A DNA stretch of 64,000 nucleotides. Origin: Vibrio sp. Y2-5. GTDB taxonomy: Bacteria > Pseudomonadota > Gammaproteobacteria > Enterobacterales > Vibrionaceae. Positions 1-9,250 of this stretch are shown in pieces. Each line of letters begins with the position of its first letter. Position 1 is the first letter of the stretch. Where the stretch lies: the NCBI RefSeq assembly GCF_014596725.1, contig NZ_JACVEG010000008.1:132020-196019 (forward strand). The letters are read 5' to 3'. Position numbers and translations under genes: made by a program. The notes below the pieces were generated by a model. The model was not told the origin of the DNA. It searched no databases and saw nothing but the letters and a program-made list of their open reading frames with translations.

Positions 1-1
1 C

Positions 2-1594
2 ATGGCGGCTGGGTTTGGCTTTGAAAATGATGGAAGCATGGTAGAGAACGATGATTCATGGGAGCCTGATAGTAGCTACGACCCACGAAAACGTCCTTGG
101 TACATAGATGCTAAGAAAGCGGATAAAACTATCATCACAGCCCCTTACGTTGACGTAGCGAGCGGGAAGGTGATCATATCTATAGCCTCACCAATTCACA
201 GTGCATCGGGCTCATTTATTGGCGCAATGTATTTTGACATGTCTCTTGACCATCTAACTAAATTGGTAAATTCCGTTAATCTTATGGACTCAGGAGAGTT
301 ATCCATCGTTGCAGCCAACGGCACAACCATTGCTCATAAAAACGATGAACTCAATGGTAAGGACTTCTCAACATATTTACCTCAAGCGACACTTAAAGAG
401 GGATTCGAAGATATCGATATTGAAGGGAAGCCTTACATTGCTGGGTACACATACATCCCGTCTAAAGACTGGTATGTCGTTGGGCTAATCAATGAGGACA
501 GTGCTTTTGCCGTGGTAAAACACATGATCCAGCACTCTGTGATTGGTACCATTCTTTCAGTGCTCATTGTTATTGTCGTACTAAGCTTTATGATCAAAGT
601 ACTTATGCGACCACTGAAATCACTCGATGAGGCTATCGAAAACGTGGCTTCAGGAGACGGTGACCTTACACAAAGACTTTCAACAAAAACGGATCCCGAA
701 TTTGCGGTTCTCGCTGAAGGTTTCAATTCCTTCATGGCAAAGCTTCAACATCAAATCAAAGAGTCAGTTAGGTTAGGGAATGAAATTAAAAGCGGCTCAT
801 TGATTACATCTAATGATCTTGATTTGGCTAACTCGTCATTAACGGAACAACTACAAGAGATTGAGCAATTAGCTACAGCTATGCATGAAATGGCGACCAC
901 TGCGAATGACGTTGCTCGAACAGCGCAAGGAGCATCTGAATCGGCAAAAGAAGCAGAACGGGCTAGCGAAGAGGGTGCAGAGATTGTTACCGATACTACC
1001 CGAGCTATAAACGAGTTGGCACAACATCTCGAAGACGCTGTACTTGAGGTGATCGCGCTGGAGTCTTCCAGTAAGCAAATTGAATCTATATTAAAAGTTA
1101 TTAACGAAATTGCCGAACAAACGAACCTACTTGCCCTAAATGCAGCAATTGAAGCTGCCCGAGCAGGGGAAGCGGGAAGAGGTTTTGCGGTTGTGGCTGA
1201 TGAAGTGCGATCACTCGCATCGAGAACTCAGAAGTCAACTACGGAAATTCGTTCGATGATTGAACAACTCCAATCTGGTACTAACAATGTAGTGAGTATG
1301 ATGAATCGTAGCCGCGACAATGCGTTCCTAGCCGTTGATAAATCAAACCAAGCAAACGGCGCCCTAAATACGATAATGGAGGCGATTCAACGAATTCATG
1401 ACCAAAGCATTCAAATTGCCTCTGCAGCGGAAGAACAGAGTCTGGTCGCTGAAGAGATCAACAATAACACGGTTAAGATTAAAGACCTGTCAGATAAGGT
1501 TTCCGAAACGGCAGTAGAAGCAAAAACATCAATGGATAATACCAATGTCCATGTTCAGGACCAGTACGCCATTTTAAGCCACTTCAAAATCTAA
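2..1594 (+). CDS. Methyl-accepting chemotaxis protein, N-terminus cut by window edge
   Basis: Chemoreceptor that would sense a ligand in the periplasm and signal to CheA/CheW. The visible part holds the end of a dCache-type sensor (DPRKRPWY motif near residue 27, then PYVD and the second sensor lobe), one membrane segment near residues 180-198, a HAMP domain, and the long helical signalling domain with the conserved tip EIAEQTNLLALNAAIEAARA near residues 367-386. The first ATG is internal to the sensor, so the true start lies left of the window. It is followed by a strong bidirectional terminator. A plasmid-borne receptor is an accessory gene; its ligand cannot be inferred. Confidence 0.93.
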   Translation: MAAGFGFENDGSMVENDDSWEPDSSYDPRKRPWYIDAKKADKTIITAPYVDVASGKVIISIASPIHSASGSFIGAMYFDMSLDHLTKLVNSVNLMDSGELSIVAANGTTIAHKNDELNGKDFSTYLPQATLKEGFEDIDIEGKPYIAGYTYIPSKDWYVVGLINEDSAFAVVKHMIQHSVIGTILSVLIVIVVLSFMIKVLMRPLKSLDEAIENVASGDGDLTQRLSTKTDPEFAVLAEGFNSFMAKLQHQIKESVRLGNEIKSGSLITSNDLDLANSSLTEQLQEIEQLATAMHEMATTANDVARTAQGASESAKEAERASEEGAEIVTDTTRAINELAQHLEDAVLEVIALESSSKQIESILKVINEIAEQTNLLALNAAIEAARAGEAGRGFAVVADEVRSLASRTQKSTTEIRSMIEQLQSGTNNVVSMMNRSRDNAFLAVDKSNQANGALNTIMEAIQRIHDQSIQIASAAEEQSLVAEEINNNTVKIKDLSDKVSETAVEAKTSMDNTNVHVQDQYAILSHFKI

Positions 1595-1604
1595 CATTCA
1601 AATT

Positions 1605-1640
1605 AATAAGCCCTAATTCATCGTAGAGTTAGGGCTTATT
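1605..1640. terminator. Bidirectional terminator after the chemoreceptor gene
   Basis: A perfect 12-bp inverted repeat, AATAAGCCCTAA at 1605-1616 and TTAGGGCTTATT at 1629-1640, lies between the convergent genes ending at 1594 and 1712. It fits termination in both directions. Confidence 0.8.
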
Positions 1641-1711
1641 ATCCACCAGCTAAGTTGTATAGCTGATAAGCAAATGAGGGGCTGCACTTGCGTACAGAAC
1701 CCTAATCAAAC

Positions 1712-2176
1712 TTAGAAATCGATATCATGAACAACAGGAATGCTTAAGTCACTTTCGGTATCGAACAACCTCATGGAAATTACGCGGTTTATATTATTGT
1801 ATTCTGCATCAGAACGAAATTCGGTGTGAAGGTTGACTCTAGCCATTGGCATTTTCTTGAGCACTTCCATTAACGATTGATGAAAATCATAGACACCTTT
1901 GTCGTAGTCGCTAAAAGTATCAATGGTGTTTTCGTAGGTTTCAAAGGTAGTTTCGAGACGATATACCTCCCTACCGTCCATCATTACAGGGTTTCCTCTA
2001 GTATCTAGAGAGTCAAGAAGGTAGTTTTTTTGGTCGATTAATTCGACCGCGCCAAAATTCAAATCACCATCAAAATCATTTCCCGAGAGAATAATTTCCA
2101 GACGCAGAGATAGGTGTAGGTTTTTGTTCGTCTTTTCAGATTGGTTTTCTAAAACGGTTTGAGCTGGAGTATTCAT
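1712..2176 (-). CDS. Hypothetical protein, 154 aa
   Basis: Not recognised. It is a soluble acidic protein without membrane segments, one of few reverse-strand genes here and convergent with the chemoreceptor. The ATG is preceded by GAGGCAG, a good ribosome-binding site. The pattern of alternating hydrophobic residues (LHLSLRLEIIL near residues 20-30 and ARVNLHTEF near 115) suggests a beta-rich fold, which is only an impression. Confidence 0.7.
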   Translation of the reverse strand: MNTPAQTVLENQSEKTNKNLHLSLRLEIILSGNDFDGDLNFGAVELIDQKNYLLDSLDTRGNPVMMDGREVYRLETTFETYENTIDTFSDYDKGVYDFHQSLMEVLKKMPMARVNLHTEFRSDAEYNNINRVISMRLFDTESDLSIPVVHDIDF

Positions 2177-2375
2177 CTATTACTGCCTCTAAGTATCCAC
2201 TGGGTATTTGCAAACTCTAATACAACTCCTATTCTTGCCAACCTTGATATCTGAAACATCAGATGCAGTAAGATGCAGTCGCCAACCCGTTCACAACGGT
2301 AATACCGAAATACCACGTATATCGGAAATTCCCACCACGGCCAATCATTCAACGACTCCTAGAACTCCTAGAACA

Positions 2376-2402
2376 TTGACCATCTCACATAATCGTTAAG
2401 CT
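2376..2402 (+). promoter_or_regulatory. 15-bp-spacer promoter, copy 1 (for gene at 2450)
   Basis: TTGACC at 2376-2381, 15 bp, TAAGCT at 2397-2402. ATCT follows the -35 box, as in other copies. Two CTCCTAGAA direct repeats lie just upstream. Confidence 0.6.
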
Positions 2403-2449
2403 ATAAGCTAATAGTCAAAACACACTTACTAACTCAGCAGGAGTAACAG

Positions 2450-2830
2450 ATGGCTAAATTAACCAACCAAACATTCCCCTATTTAGAATTGTTATCTGGT
2501 CGTGAAATGCAACGCTATTTTGATGGACTCAAAATAGAGGACGACGAAGATATTACTGCACTTATGATCGTAAACACGGATGAAGCTGTGCCTGAGCGTA
2601 TAGGTAGTTGTATTCTCATCGATAAAGACGGTACCAGTTCATATTACTTGCCCGAATGCCCTCTCAATGACCAAATCACAAGCGCATCGCTACTTACGTG
2701 CTTTGAAAAAATCACAGCAAATCACAAAGATGCTCTGGACTGCTTCATTGATGAAATTTCCAATGTCGTTGCAATGTTTGACGGTAATGCCGCTGACAAA
2801 TTATTAAAATCAACTAAGGGGCTACAGTGA
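2450..2830 (+). CDS. Hypothetical protein, 126 aa
   Basis: Not recognised. A small acidic protein with a strong CAGGAG ribosome-binding site and its own 15-bp-spacer promoter. Its stop codon overlaps the start of the next gene (TGATG), so the two are probably translated together. No transmembrane segment or known motif is visible. Confidence 0.75.
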   Translation: MAKLTNQTFPYLELLSGREMQRYFDGLKIEDDEDITALMIVNTDEAVPERIGSCILIDKDGTSSYYLPECPLNDQITSASLLTCFEKITANHKDALDCFIDEISNVVAMFDGNAADKLLKSTKGLQ

Positions 2831-3150
2831 TGTGCTATTGCATTGAAGGACTGACCGTAGATCAGTTAACTGAGCAGCAACTTAGGCTGGTGGCATTAAA
2901 GCTCGTTGCCTTTTTCGAGTTTACATTTTTCTCCGAACGCGAAGTAACAGAAATGGAAGGACTAGTTTTTGTACTTGAGTATATCGTTGTTGATCTCGGG
3001 CTAATCGATTTAGATAAACTTGTTGATTCGCCTACATTGATGAGCGATTTCGTCAAACGACTAAACGAGGTGGCTTTAAAAGAAAATGTCAATGGTTGGG
3101 ATAAGGTTAAAGCACACTTGCCGTACTTTGATCATGGCGTCAAATCCTAA
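2830..3150 (+). CDS. Hypothetical protein, 106 aa
   Basis: Not recognised. The ATG at 2830 overlaps the stop of the preceding gene and has AAGGGG 7 bases upstream; a GTG three bases earlier is possible but too close to that site. The sequence is rich in Leu, Val and Phe and probably all-helical and soluble. Likely co-expressed with the 2450 gene. Confidence 0.7.
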   Translation: MCYCIEGLTVDQLTEQQLRLVALKLVAFFEFTFFSEREVTEMEGLVFVLEYIVVDLGLIDLDKLVDSPTLMSDFVKRLNEVALKENVNGWDKVKAHLPYFDHGVKS

Positions 3151-3280
3151 TAAAAATGGCTGATACCAGTACAAAATTGAATATCGTATAGTCGGGTAAA
3201 GGATATAGTGAAGTTGCTCGATGCGCTACTGAACCAAGCGACACATCCAGTAAAATCCTATACAGGGGGAGAATCACGCT

Positions 3281-3505
3281 GTGGCAAATCCAAAATCAGT
3301 CGTAGACGGTAAATGCCCATACTGCGGTAGTGAAGAAGGGTTTACTGAACGTTGGGTGCAAAACATGTGTCAATTCTACAGCTTTGACGGAAAACCTATC
3401 GAATGTAATTCCTATTCTGTGCGCGGGGGGACTAAGCAGTATTGCGCCGAATGTGAGCGCGTAATTCACATTCCTAATCTCGAAAACATTAAAGGTAATA
3501 GCTAG
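3281..3505 (+). CDS. Small zinc-ribbon-like protein, 74 aa
   Basis: Two Cys pairs, CPYC near residues 13-16 and CAEC near 55-58, are spaced as in a zinc ribbon; further Cys lie between them. Start is a GTG with GGGGGA upstream. Such small ribbons occur in phages and plasmids and may bind nucleic acid or a partner protein. Its role is not known. The next two genes follow closely, suggesting one transcript. Confidence 0.7.
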   Translation: MANPKSVVDGKCPYCGSEEGFTERWVQNMCQFYSFDGKPIECNSYSVRGGTKQYCAECERVIHIPNLENIKGNS

Positions 3506-3514
3506 GGAAATAGC

Positions 3515-3796
3515 ATGATAAGAAGTGGTCAAAAAGTACAGGTTTGCATTGATGGTGAACCTACTAAGAACGGTGAAATTTTAGAACGTATAGAGCGTGA
3601 CGATGGTGTTGTTTATGAAGTTCGATTAGAGGGTACCAACGAAACAATGATCATCAACGAATCACAGATTCTTTCTGACATTAAATCCGTGTTTGTTAAG
3701 TCTGATATTTCACAATTGCAAGACGAATCTATTGGTGATTCAATTGCCGCCAACACAATGCCTAATGTTTTGCTGAAGCAAGCTGGCGAAGCTTAA
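3515..3796 (+). CDS. Hypothetical protein, 93 aa
   Basis: Not recognised. The N-terminal half has alternating charged and hydrophobic residues (VQVCIDGEP, VVYEVRLEG), suggesting a small beta-barrel such as an SH3-like fold. It starts 9 bp after the zinc-ribbon gene and is followed 10 bp later by a small membrane protein gene, so the three form a likely operon. Confidence 0.65.
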   Translation: MIRSGQKVQVCIDGEPTKNGEILERIERDDGVVYEVRLEGTNETMIINESQILSDIKSVFVKSDISQLQDESIGDSIAANTMPNVLLKQAGEA

Positions 3797-3806
3797 AGGG
3801 GAAATC

Positions 3807-3983
3807 ATGAAGAAATCCACATGGCTTTTACTGGGTTCTAGCGCTTTCGGAAGTCCTATTCTATTTGATTATGTAACTTTCGATAGCAACCCATTTGGAT
3901 TCGCAATTCTATTTATCATTATGATAGTTTTGGCTTTAATCGGTGGGTATTACTGGTTTAATGGCGATACAGCAGAAATTTAG
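3807..3983 (+). CDS. Small membrane protein, 58 aa
   Basis: A short gene with AAAGGGGAA just before the ATG. The protein starts MKKSTWLLLGSSAFG, has a second hydrophobic stretch (FAILFIIMIVLALIGGYYW, about residues 33-51) and ends in a short polar tail. Likely an inner-membrane protein with one or two segments. Third gene of the 3281 operon. Function unknown. Confidence 0.6.
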   Translation: MKKSTWLLLGSSAFGSPILFDYVTFDSNPFGFAILFIIMIVLALIGGYYWFNGDTAEI

Positions 3984-4081
3984 AGGGCTAGGGGATTATG
4001 GCTTTCAGTTGGACTTGTCGTAATTTCCCCAGTTCCCTTATCTGCTTCATTCTAAATGATTGCCTACCCTGATTCACATAC

Positions 4082-4108
4082 TTGACCACACTCTGAGTTT
4101 AGTAAATT
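4082..4108 (+). promoter_or_regulatory. 15-bp-spacer promoter, copy 2 (for gene at 4189)
   Basis: TTGACC at 4082-4087, 15 bp, TAAATT at 4103-4108. The leader downstream can fold using AAGCAG and CTGCTT. Confidence 0.6.
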
Positions 4109-4188
4109 AACCTCATGAATTAAGCAGCTTCAAGAACCAATGGAACTGCTTATATCCACTTCCAACTCGGATGCTGAGGCAAGCAATT

Positions 4189-4731
4189 ATGAACAATATG
4201 AACTTAGATACTCAATTAACACTCGGTAAAGAAACTACTGCATTACGCGTTTCTGCTATCAAAAACCAATCAGGGTTTGTTGAGTTAATGGTTGATCTGC
4301 TTTATGTGAATTTTGATAAAGGTAATTACCATAACTCAATGGGTTTCTACGATAATCAGTACCACAAAAATAAATACCAACACATTACCCTCACAGCAGA
4401 TATATTCCATGGCGATGCTACTGATGGTCGCAGTGAACTAATAATTAACACTCGCTATCTTGAATCAATCAAACTTGAAGACCTTGAAATCTACACTCAT
4501 TCACTAAAGTCACTAAACCGAAAAATTGAACGATTAAATGACAATGAAGGCTTCACCAATACAATTGGAGAAGACGTCGCAAGATTAGCGAAGGTCGTTA
4601 AAGCAAAAGCGTTCTACTTCCAACCGGGTAATAACCTGCAATATGAACGCAACGATTCCATCCAAAAAATCAGAAGCTATGTAGATGACCTTATTAATCA
4701 GTTGTTGTCACCAACACAGCAAGCTGCATAG
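4189..4731 (+). CDS. Hypothetical protein, 180 aa
   Basis: Not recognised. An in-frame ATG exists at 4171, but the one at 4189 has GAGGC at a proper distance and is preferred. The protein looks soluble, with a beta-rich first half and a helical second half (residues about 100-175). It stands alone behind its own promoter. Confidence 0.7.
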   Translation: MNNMNLDTQLTLGKETTALRVSAIKNQSGFVELMVDLLYVNFDKGNYHNSMGFYDNQYHKNKYQHITLTADIFHGDATDGRSELIINTRYLESIKLEDLEIYTHSLKSLNRKIERLNDNEGFTNTIGEDVARLAKVVKAKAFYFQPGNNLQYERNDSIQKIRSYVDDLINQLLSPTQQAA

Positions 4732-4752
4732 ACATTATTCTGGTTTCGAGTG

Positions 4753-4787
4753 AGGGTATGGTACTGGCGAGTTCAGTTCTATACCCT
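4753..4787 (+). other. Hairpin after the 4189 gene
   Basis: AGGGTAT at 4753-4759 and ATACCCT at 4781-4787 form a perfect 7-bp stem without a U-run. It may be a weak terminator or a leader structure. Confidence 0.35.
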
Positions 4788-4879
4788 GACCGGAAATTGC
4801 CCTTAACATAGCCCCCAAAGTTACCCCCTGATATCTACACGTAAATCACAACGAATATTTCCTTCAGTCGTTAGCAAGG

Positions 4880-4906
4880 TAGACCGTCTGTATAAATCCG
4901 TAATAT
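4880..4906 (+). promoter_or_regulatory. 15-bp-spacer promoter, copy 3 (for gene at 4941)
   Basis: TAGACC at 4880-4885, 15 bp, TAATAT at 4901-4906, with GTCT after the -35 box. The -10 box covers the upstream ATG at 4905, which shows that the coding start must lie further down. Confidence 0.6.
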
Positions 4907-4940
4907 GGCGTTATCAGCTAACAAATCAGCGAGAAACCTC

Positions 4941-5561
4941 ATGAATCCAACAATTGAACTCTTCCGTACTGCTAACCACTTAGATGCTTTACTTACGGCA
5001 AAGAAATTAGATGCAACCAATGAATTAACAGCGTTTGCTAAGCAGTTAAAAAGCTACCTTGAGGTTGAAATCGATTTAGAAGGTCTAGTAGATATTCCAG
5101 ACTATCTGAGCCATTGGGAAGAGGGCACAGCTATCGATCTAGACAAAATTAAACACTGGCCATCGATGGTTATTAATTCTCTGAACCCTCATCTTTCTGA
5201 TGATTTGATTTTGGTATCTGGTTGGGCGGTAGCTGAAGACACGATGACAGGCATCTTCATAGGCACGACAGATTCGGAACTTACTGGTTTGGGTTTACCG
5301 GTTATTTTCCGTAGCGAAAGCGATGCAAAAGCAGATCTCCAAACTATGGTGGCGGATTGCCAAGAAGAAATTTCAAACGGTGAACGTGATGAAGATGACG
5401 AATTTCAAGGCTATGTAGTTCCCGTACAGATTTTAAAATCAGGTGAAATTTACTTCCCTGAAAACGGTCGTCGCTATTCTATGGATGTGACAACAGGCCT
5501 TTCTAATTCTCAATATTTATTATCGGAATTACGTGGTTTTACTGACCGTAACTTTTACTAA
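4941..5561 (+). CDS. Hypothetical protein, 206 aa
   Basis: Not recognised. The start is set at ATG 4941 because an upstream ATG at 4905 lies inside the -10 box. The protein is acidic and soluble with a run of Asp/Glu near residue 155. The gene at 5592 follows after 30 bp with a good ribosome-binding site, so they may share a transcript. Confidence 0.7.
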   Translation: MNPTIELFRTANHLDALLTAKKLDATNELTAFAKQLKSYLEVEIDLEGLVDIPDYLSHWEEGTAIDLDKIKHWPSMVINSLNPHLSDDLILVSGWAVAEDTMTGIFIGTTDSELTGLGLPVIFRSESDAKADLQTMVADCQEEISNGERDEDDEFQGYVVPVQILKSGEIYFPENGRRYSMDVTTGLSNSQYLLSELRGFTDRNFY

Positions 5562-5591
5562 TTCTTCAACACACCGACAGAGGGAATTACC

Positions 5592-6155
5592 GTGGAACTA
5601 ACCGTTGAATACATGCAAAAACACATCCACCAGCATCTAAACCCTGAAAACAACTCACAGGTTTCAAATTGGGCTATTACCATGGCTGAAGCTATTCACG
5701 AAAAGAATTTTGCCTACCTTTGTTACATTCTTTGTGCTGGCAAAGGATTCAATGACAAAAGCAAGGAAGCTCTGTGTGACATCCTAAACGTTAAACGAAC
5801 TTACACTGCTTCTGGTATTAGAAAGATTATTTGCTCACACTGTGGCCTTTCTGAAGATGAATTAGACACATATCAACAGTATTGGGCTGCGAAGCATAAG
5901 CTCGAACGAAAGGAAAAAACTCTTAACAACACAATTGCAAATGCAAATGAGCACAAACAATGGGTCATTGATAGTTTTAATGCTGGCTTTAATACCATCA
6001 TTAAGCACAACAGAAAGACATATCTCGGTAATTCCAATAATGCGGGATATCATTTACACACACTTTCACTCAAAGAATACGCCATTGCATTTGTTAACTT
6101 TGCATCTTTGAAAAGCAAATTCGAACACATACCTCGGTTCAACACGCAAGGTTGA
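5592..6155 (+). CDS. Hypothetical protein, 187 aa, with CxxC
   Basis: Not recognised. Start is a GTG with GAGGGAA upstream. A CSHC pair near residues 80-83 and several other Cys occur in the first half; the second half is basic and His/Asn-rich, with a helix near residues 95-125. Nothing shows catalytic function. Confidence 0.7.
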   Translation: MELTVEYMQKHIHQHLNPENNSQVSNWAITMAEAIHEKNFAYLCYILCAGKGFNDKSKEALCDILNVKRTYTASGIRKIICSHCGLSEDELDTYQQYWAAKHKLERKEKTLNNTIANANEHKQWVIDSFNAGFNTIIKHNRKTYLGNSNNAGYHLHTLSLKEYAIAFVNFASLKSKFEHIPRFNTQG

Positions 6156-6178
6156 CCATCACCTGGTTCAGTTAAACT
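6152..6178 (+). promoter_or_regulatory. 15-bp-spacer promoter, copy 4 (for gene at 6220)
   Basis: TTGACC at 6152-6157, 15 bp, TAAACT at 6173-6178, overlapping the stop of the preceding gene. ATCA follows the -35 box. Confidence 0.6.
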
Positions 6179-6219
6179 AATCGGAATGTAGAAGATAACT
6201 TGTCTCTTAGGTAGTCAAA

Positions 6220-7110
6220 ATGAAAATCGAACTCTTGCTTCAGCTCATAAAAAACCAAAACTTCACTAAAAATACTATTTACTCGAATATCGATGTTAAG
6301 GATTTCATAAACTGTAAAATTTCAGATTTCTTTGGAAACAAAACAAGAAACTGGGTTGTAGAGAGTGAAGAATCACAACTTGTTGGGTTTGTTAAGCACT
6401 TAGCGTTCGCTCTGAATGGATATTACCTGCATGAACCAACAGCTCAGTACCAAATTAGCGAACGACATTCGAAATTAGCAAAGAGTTTACTCGCCTTTGA
6501 AAACAACGATATTGAACTGGCGTTGTTCAGCTATCAAAGCGTTTTACAAAACACCACCAACTTAAGAGACTTTGAAAAAATCTTAGATGACGGTAAACCC
6601 ACTCAACACGTGGAATTTCCAACAAAAGAACTTGAGACAGTCACGCTATGGGAAAGTGAATTACAGTTCTTGGAACTCGCGGCTCAATTTGGGATAGCTC
6701 AAGACCAGTATTCATCGAAAGTATCGCCAAACAATACTGCGGCCTTAACAGAACCGTTCAACGAAGATAAAAACCCTACGACTCTTTATCATCGTGAGCT
6801 TGGTTTTATCAACGCAAATATATGTAAGAAGGAAGACTTAATTCGATATGAGGCGTGGTTTGGTACAGAGTCAGAACGTGTAAGGCACCGATTAGTTGAG
6901 CATAACCGAACAAAAGGGCTTGCTTGGCTTGACGGGATAGAAATAGACATCAACTTCGTTAACAGCCATACGATTGGTTTTTCATCCGTAGATTTATTTT
7001 TCAAACCATTTGAAATTCCACTAACTCAAATTGGTTTCCATGCTGATCAATCAAGACTGATTTTCCAGCATAAAGAACTGTCCGAGCCGTCTGTAATCCA
7101 CTTTGACTGA
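6220..7110 (+). CDS. Hypothetical protein, 296 aa
   Basis: Not recognised. A soluble protein with a mixed helix/strand pattern and no clear motif. It has a weak ribosome-binding site (AGGT). The sequence around residues 195-225 (HRELGFINANIC to YEAWFG) is its most conserved-looking segment, but no family is identified. Confidence 0.7.
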   Translation: MKIELLLQLIKNQNFTKNTIYSNIDVKDFINCKISDFFGNKTRNWVVESEESQLVGFVKHLAFALNGYYLHEPTAQYQISERHSKLAKSLLAFENNDIELALFSYQSVLQNTTNLRDFEKILDDGKPTQHVEFPTKELETVTLWESELQFLELAAQFGIAQDQYSSKVSPNNTAALTEPFNEDKNPTTLYHRELGFINANICKKEDLIRYEAWFGTESERVRHRLVEHNRTKGLAWLDGIEIDINFVNSHTIGFSSVDLFFKPFEIPLTQIGFHADQSRLIFQHKELSEPSVIHFD

Positions 7111-7171
7111 TAACTAAAAACGGGATTTATCGCTATCTCAAGATATGTGGTAAATTCCCTAAAATCCGTTT

Positions 7172-7591
7172 GTGAGCTTTGCCAACAATGGCTGTTTTTA
7201 CATTGAAAAAATAGAGTTACCCATCGAAGTCCTTCTGAAAGCCGAGAACTCAAAACAAGCTCAAGAAGTATGTTTCCAAAATAAGCCTGATTATATAGCT
7301 TCTGAAATGGGTACGTGGGACGATATTTTTGCGGTGTATATTTCTAATGGGGTCAATCGACTGGATAAGCTCCATAGTAGCTATGGTGCCAATATGGAAC
7401 CCAAACTAAGCAAAGCTATTTACGACCTTATCGAAAATGGTTGGATGAGTCAGTATCGATACTATGACTTCACTGATACTTCTAAAGTGACAGATCCAAA
7501 TCTTCATTGTGTTATTAGTCAACGTATAGGCCAACATAAGCAATACTTGACTAAGCTTCAAGCAATCGAAAAAGCCATTCCAGTAGATTAA
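7172..7591 (+). CDS. Hypothetical protein, 139 aa
   Basis: Not recognised. The first in-frame start is a GTG at 7172 without a visible ribosome-binding site, and a TAAAAT box at 7160-7165 lies very close, so the real start may be internal or the message may be leaderless. The body of the protein is well formed and soluble. Confidence 0.55.
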   Translation: MSFANNGCFYIEKIELPIEVLLKAENSKQAQEVCFQNKPDYIASEMGTWDDIFAVYISNGVNRLDKLHSSYGANMEPKLSKAIYDLIENGWMSQYRYYDFTDTSKVTDPNLHCVISQRIGQHKQYLTKLQAIEKAIPVD

Positions 7592-7654
7592 GCAGAAGCA
7601 CCCCGCGTATTTTACGGCACAAAGCTGATCGTTAACTTAGACGCTTCCGCATAG

Positions 7655-7681
7655 TTGACCGCTTCGTGCCGTTGGTAACAT
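7655..7681 (+). promoter_or_regulatory. 15-bp-spacer promoter, copy 5 (for the C5 methyltransferase)
   Basis: TTGACC at 7655-7660, 15 bp, TAACAT at 7676-7681. Confidence 0.65.
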
Positions 7682-7714
7682 AACCTCCATGTAATCACGT
7701 TGGAGTCTAAAATT

Positions 7715-9247
7715 ATGTTCACTATCAAAAAACAACTCCTTGGTTTCCATAAAGGCCAAAAGCGAATCTGGATCAACAATGGCACTATCCAAGATGCATG
7801 TCTGCATGGTGGGGATAAGGTTGAGTATGACTTCCAGAATGACAACAATTGCTTAGTTATCAAAAAGTCTAGTAATGGTACTCACACAATCACTCGTACT
7901 GAACGCAAGGGCAGTGTGATTGATATTGTTAACTCCAAAGTAACCGCTTTGTTCAAAGATTTTGAGCATGTTGATGTAATTGCCGAGAAAGAGCAGATCA
8001 TTGTCAAAGGTCACTTTGCTGAAAGCAAAATCCACGAACGCGAGCAAGCCGTGATCCGTAGAGTCTCTACTGGTGAACCATTGAGAAAAGGTGGTGCATG
8101 CGTAGGAATGGGCCTGCTTTGCCGAAGTATTCATAGAGGCTTAATGAAAGCTGGTATTTCCGTAAAGCAACGCTTTGCAAACGAATATAACCCTATTGCC
8201 GCCGAAGTGAACTTATCGGGAAACGAGATATGGAAGAACGCGAGTAAAGACGCCATTTTCGTAATAAGCGACATGTTTACAATGGACATGTCAACGATCC
8301 CAAAGTTAGACATGTTAGTGATTGGTAGTCCTTGCCCTCCATTCTCTCAATTAAACACACAACATGAGAGAGATGGTAAGAAAGACATTTTCCATGAACA
8401 AAGTGGGACTATCTTTCAGCCAATTCTAGAAATGATTCGAAACAGTAACCCTGCATTCGTTTTGCTTGAGAACTCAAAGCACTTTAGCGACTCGATATTC
8501 GACTACATCATGACCGATATTATGGGTCGGTTCGGGTACAAAAGTGTTTCTACGCTCGTCACTGGTGAGCAATTCGGTGATTACGAGAAAAGAGAGCGCC
8601 TATGTCGCCTATGGTATAGCAAGGGGTTACCTGAACCGGACTTACATAACCTGCCATTCCAACAAGCTAATGAAAGACCATTTTCGGACGTATTTGAGCC
8701 AATGGATCTTGAAGATAAACGTTGGGGGCGGAGGAAGTACCTTGAAGCTAAGCACGCTGAGTCGCACAACGGCCACAAATATCGTATTACTCCCAAAGAT
8801 GCTACGAGAATTCCTACTATTGGGGCGAACTATTACAAAATCCAGCCGGACTCACCGATGATCGCTCATCCCGATAAACCACTATTTAGTCGAATTTTAA
8901 CTCCGGCAGAGCACTGTAACCTTAGATCGGTAACAGGGGAATTCAAGGATGCCGTAGTCGCGGTTGAGAAGGGAGAACACTATGCTCAACGTACTTCCCG
9001 AGGTAGCGCTGCGGAAGCCCAACGAATGCTTGGTAATTCCTGCTCACCTTTAGCATGGGAAAGTGTTGGGTATCGTCTTGGTGAATGGTTACTTGACCTC
9101 GTTCCAAAAGTCTCAACGCCTGTCAAGGTATTGAAGACTAAGTTAGTTGATGCCGTCTGCAAGGTGACAAAAGGTAACTCGTTGCCAACGGCTACAAAAT
9201 CAACGGGAAACACCAATCAAATGTCCTTCTCATTTGACTACACCTAA
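7715..9247 (+). CDS. DNA (cytosine-5) methyltransferase, solitary
   Basis: Transfers a methyl group from S-adenosylmethionine to cytosine C5 in DNA. Visible motifs: motif I-like GACVGMGL near residue 128; catalytic PCPPFS with Cys207; motif VI as LLENSKHF with Glu252; a motif VIII-like segment EKRERL; and GNSC (440-442) matching motif X. About 120 residues precede motif I, an extra N-terminal domain. An in-frame TTG lies at 7700, but ATG 7715 has GGAG at the right distance. No restriction endonuclease is adjacent, so it is a solitary methylase, perhaps masking plasmid DNA from host restriction or regulating genes. The ENS in place of the usual ENV is a divergent trait. Confidence 0.88.
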   Translation: MFTIKKQLLGFHKGQKRIWINNGTIQDACLHGGDKVEYDFQNDNNCLVIKKSSNGTHTITRTERKGSVIDIVNSKVTALFKDFEHVDVIAEKEQIIVKGHFAESKIHEREQAVIRRVSTGEPLRKGGACVGMGLLCRSIHRGLMKAGISVKQRFANEYNPIAAEVNLSGNEIWKNASKDAIFVISDMFTMDMSTIPKLDMLVIGSPCPPFSQLNTQHERDGKKDIFHEQSGTIFQPILEMIRNSNPAFVLLENSKHFSDSIFDYIMTDIMGRFGYKSVSTLVTGEQFGDYEKRERLCRLWYSKGLPEPDLHNLPFQQANERPFSDVFEPMDLEDKRWGRRKYLEAKHAESHNGHKYRITPKDATRIPTIGANYYKIQPDSPMIAHPDKPLFSRILTPAEHCNLRSVTGEFKDAVVAVEKGEHYAQRTSRGSAAEAQRMLGNSCSPLAWESVGYRLGEWLLDLVPKVSTPVKVLKTKLVDAVCKVTKGNSLPTATKSTGNTNQMSFSFDYT

Positions 9248-9250
9248 AGC

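Noticed and set aside
2208..2399. Open frame of 63 residues on the plus strand before the 2450 gene
   Set aside because: No ribosome-binding site, Pro/Thr/Arg-rich low-quality sequence, and it runs through the promoter at 2376.
8544..8861. 105-residue open frame inside the C5 methyltransferase gene
   Set aside because: Shadow of the methyltransferase frame without its own start signals.
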